A model generated the notes under the pieces. That model was not told the DNA's origin, ran no database searches, and saw only the letters and a program-made list of their open reading frames with translations. The translations under genes were made by a program, and so were the position numbers. From Myxococcales bacterium (GTDB taxonomy: Bacteria > Myxococcota > UBA796 > SXON01): a DNA stretch of 64,000 bases. The stretch lies in assembly GCA_009692585.1 (NCBI GenBank), contig SHYX01000023.1, positions 1 through 64,000 on the forward strand, in the 5' to 3' direction. Positions 62,395 to 64,000 of this stretch are shown piece by piece (the first letter of the stretch is position 1; the number at the start of each line of letters is the position of its first letter).

Positions 62395-64000
62395 GTGCGT
62401 ATCAACCTCGCGAATGGCCTCGTCATCGGCCTCCTCCTCGCCCTCGCTTTCGCTTTTTTATGGGCGAAGATGAACTCCGGCGAGGAAAAGACACAGACGG
62501 AGCTCATCCAGCTGATCGAGAGCGGTCAGGTCCAGAAGGCCACCTTCGACGGCAGCACCCGCGTGGAGGTCACCCTCCCCCCTGAGCGGCCGGGTCAGGC
62601 GGCCCGGCGCATCAGCGCCGTGGTGGTGGCGAACGACGACGCGGTGGTCCAGGCGTTGCGTACCGCCAAGGTCCCCTATGGCGCCACCCAGGCGGGCAAC
62701 TGCGGGGAGGCGATGCCGCTGACCCTGCTCTTGCTGCTCGCAATGGGGTTCATGATGTTCAACACGCTCCGGCCCCAGACCGACGCGCCGAACGCAGCGC
62801 GGATCGCGCGGTCACAGGCGAAGCTGGCGCCGGAGGAAGGGACAGGCGTGACCTTCAAGGACGTCGCCGGCATCGACGAGGCCGAGGAGGAACTCAACGA
62901 GCTCGTGCAGTTCCTCAAGACGCCCGAACGTTTCACTCGCCTGGGCGGCAAGATCCCCAAAGGTGTGCTCCTGGTCGGGCCGCCGGGCACCGGCAAGACC
63001 CTGCTGGCGCGCGCCGTCGCTGGCGAGGCCGGCGTGCCCTTCTTCTCGCTGTCCGGCTCGGACTTCATGGAGTTGTACGTCGGCGTCGGCGCGGCGCGCG
63101 TACGCGATCTCTTCAAGCAGGCGGCCGAGCGCGCGCCCACCATCGTGTTCATCGACGAGATCGACGCCATCGGCAAGGCGCGGATGGCCGGCGTTCCCGG
63201 CGGGGGCGAGGGCGAGCGCGACCAGACGCTCAACCAGCTGCTGGTCGAGATGGACGGCTTCGACGGGCGCAAGGGCATCATCCTGATGGCGGCCACCAAC
63301 CGGCCCGACACCCTCGATGCGGCGCTCCTTCGCCCGGGGCGCTTCGATCGCCAGGTGCTCGTCGATCGCCCCGACGTGCGCGGTCGCGAGGCGATCCTGC
63401 GCGTCCACGCGGCCAAGCTGGCGCTGGCTCCGGAAGTGGACCTCAAGCGGATCGCGCAGGTCACGCCCGGGTTCGTCGGCGCTGACCTGGGCACCGCGCT
63501 CAACGAGGCGGCCCTCCTTGCCGCCCGCCGCAACAAGGATCAGGTCGGTCAGATCGAGATCGAAGACGCAGTAGAGCGGATCTCGATGGGGCTCGAGCGC
63601 CGCAGCCGGAGGCTCTCGGAGGAAGAACGTCACTCCACGGCCATCCACGAAGCCGGGCACGCCATCGTCGCGGCGGGCACGCCCGGCGCGCCTCAGGTGC
63701 AGAAGGTGACCATCATCCCTCGCGGCATCGGCGCGCTCGGGTACACCAGCTTCCGCGACCCGGAAGAACGCTACACCCACTCGCGCGCCCAGCTGCTCGC
63801 GATGATGACGATGTCGTTCGGCGGGCGCTGCGCCGAGGAACTGATTTTTGGCGAGCACAACAACGGGGCCGCCAACGACATCCAACAGGCCACCGACCTC
63901 GCGCGGCGCATGGTCACCGAGTACGGGATGTCCGCGGTGCTCGGTCCCATCAACTACTCCAGCGAGCGCCGCAGCCCCTTCGGAATGAGCTCCCGGCACA
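62395..64000 (+). CDS. ftsH: ATP-dependent zinc metalloprotease FtsH (cut by the window end)
   Basis: The first 535 codons of an FtsH protease. Membrane helices flank a short periplasmic domain at about 8-24 and 108-124. The AAA domain has [16 protein letters not shown], Walker A GPPGTGKT (195-202), [14 protein letters not shown] and the second region of homology [20 protein letters not shown]. The zinc site HEAGH is at 418-422. FtsH degrades membrane and regulatory proteins. GTG at 62395 lies three bases after the previous stop. The periplasmic region is short compared with E. coli FtsH. The frame is open to the window edge. Confidence 0.95.
   Translation, partial: MRINLANGLVIGLLLALAFAFLWAKMNSGEEKTQTELIQLIESGQVQKATFDGSTRVEVTLPPERPGQAARRISAVVVANDDAVVQALRTAKVPYGATQAGNCGEAMPLTLLLLLAMGFMMFNTLRPQTDAPNAARIARSQAKLAPEEGTGVTFKDVAGIDEAEEELNELVQFLKTPERFTRLGGKIPKGVLLVGPPGTGKTLLARAVAGEAGVPFFSLSGSDFMELYVGVGAARVRDLFKQAAERAPTIVFIDEIDAIGKARMAGVPGGGEGERDQTLNQLLVEMDGFDGRKGIILMAATNRPDTLDAALLRPGRFDRQVLVDRPDVRGREAILRVHAAKLALAPEVDLKRIAQVTPGFVGADLGTALNEAALLAARRNKDQVGQIEIEDAVERISMGLERRSRRLSEEERHSTAIHEAGHAIVAAGTPGAPQVQKVTIIPRGIGALGYTSFRDPEERYTHSRAQLLAMMTMSFGGRCAEELIFGEHNNGAANDIQQATDLARRMVTEYGMSAVLGPINYSSERRSPFGMSSRH

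Overview
The window is about 70% GC, densely packed, and looks like a chromosomal segment of a myxobacterium-type (Myxococcota / former Deltaproteobacteria) organism. The support is a CarF-type desaturase, Hanks-type Ser/Thr kinase with AAA and TPR regions beside a PP2C phosphatase, type IV pilus / type II secretion ATPases, thrombospondin type-3 and MopE-like Cys/Asp repeat proteins with MYXO-CTERM-like tails, many lipoproteins, and a flagellar export/rod block. No tRNA, rRNA, CRISPR array, insertion sequence or replication origin was seen.

Layout. 1-5.1 kb: a partial gene, a CarF-like desaturase, a lipoprotein phosphoesterase, a GT87 glycosyltransferase, then a decayed stretch: a truncated HTTM-like gene, one copy of a 73-bp dispersed repeat, and a membrane-protein pseudogene with two in-frame amber codons and a frameshift. 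5.1-11 kb: a GspE/PilB ATPase and a four-gene exported operon (lipoprotein, heme-motif DUF1549/DUF1588-like protein, DUF1501 protein, small cytochrome-like lipoprotein). 11-18.5 kb: lipoproteins, including a tandem truncated-hemoglobin lipoprotein, an RNase Z-like hydrolase, HtrA and trypsin-like proteases, and a response regulator / histidine kinase pair fused by an internal deletion. 18.6-28 kb: a giant kinase/ATPase/TPR regulator divergent from PP2C and a zinc-ribbon/TerB-like protein, an ATP-grasp enzyme, and two divergent cyclic-nucleotide-binding proteins, one fused to a PilT motor. 28-36.3 kb: a membrane-protein pair, the second 73-bp repeat copy, an aminotransferase, YqgE, ClpX, a J-domain protein and HtpX. 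36.4-42.3 kb: flhA-fliA-flgF-flgG-flgA-flgH with tightly overlapping genes. 42.3-47.3 kb: gene remnants, a YihY/BrkB protein, a GT51 transglycosylase, a GDSL hydrolase and an eroded vapBC. 47.4-54.2 kb: a vWA lipoprotein, a three-gene surface operon (Pro/Ala-rich protein, OmpA, TSP3 repeat protein) and an FAD oxidase. 54.3-64 kb: a peroxiredoxin lipoprotein read through an in-frame UGA (selenocysteine), membrane glycosyltransferases, a sugar-phosphate transferase with a PGM1-like ATP-grasp protein, a MopE-like protein and the start of ftsH.

The strongest unusual observations are: (1) the selenocysteine peroxiredoxin at 54283-54879 with a SECIS-like hairpin immediately after the UGA; (2) a CNB-MshEN-PilT fusion opposite a double-CNB protein; (3) an exported tandem globin; (4) a 73-bp hairpin-bearing dispersed repeat; (5) TANNNT hexamers 5-10 nt before start codons, suggesting widespread leaderless transcription; (6) lipoprotein signal peptides of only 8-11 residues without basic residues; and (7) several decayed or deleted loci. 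All functional statements come from motif recognition by eye; no database search was run.
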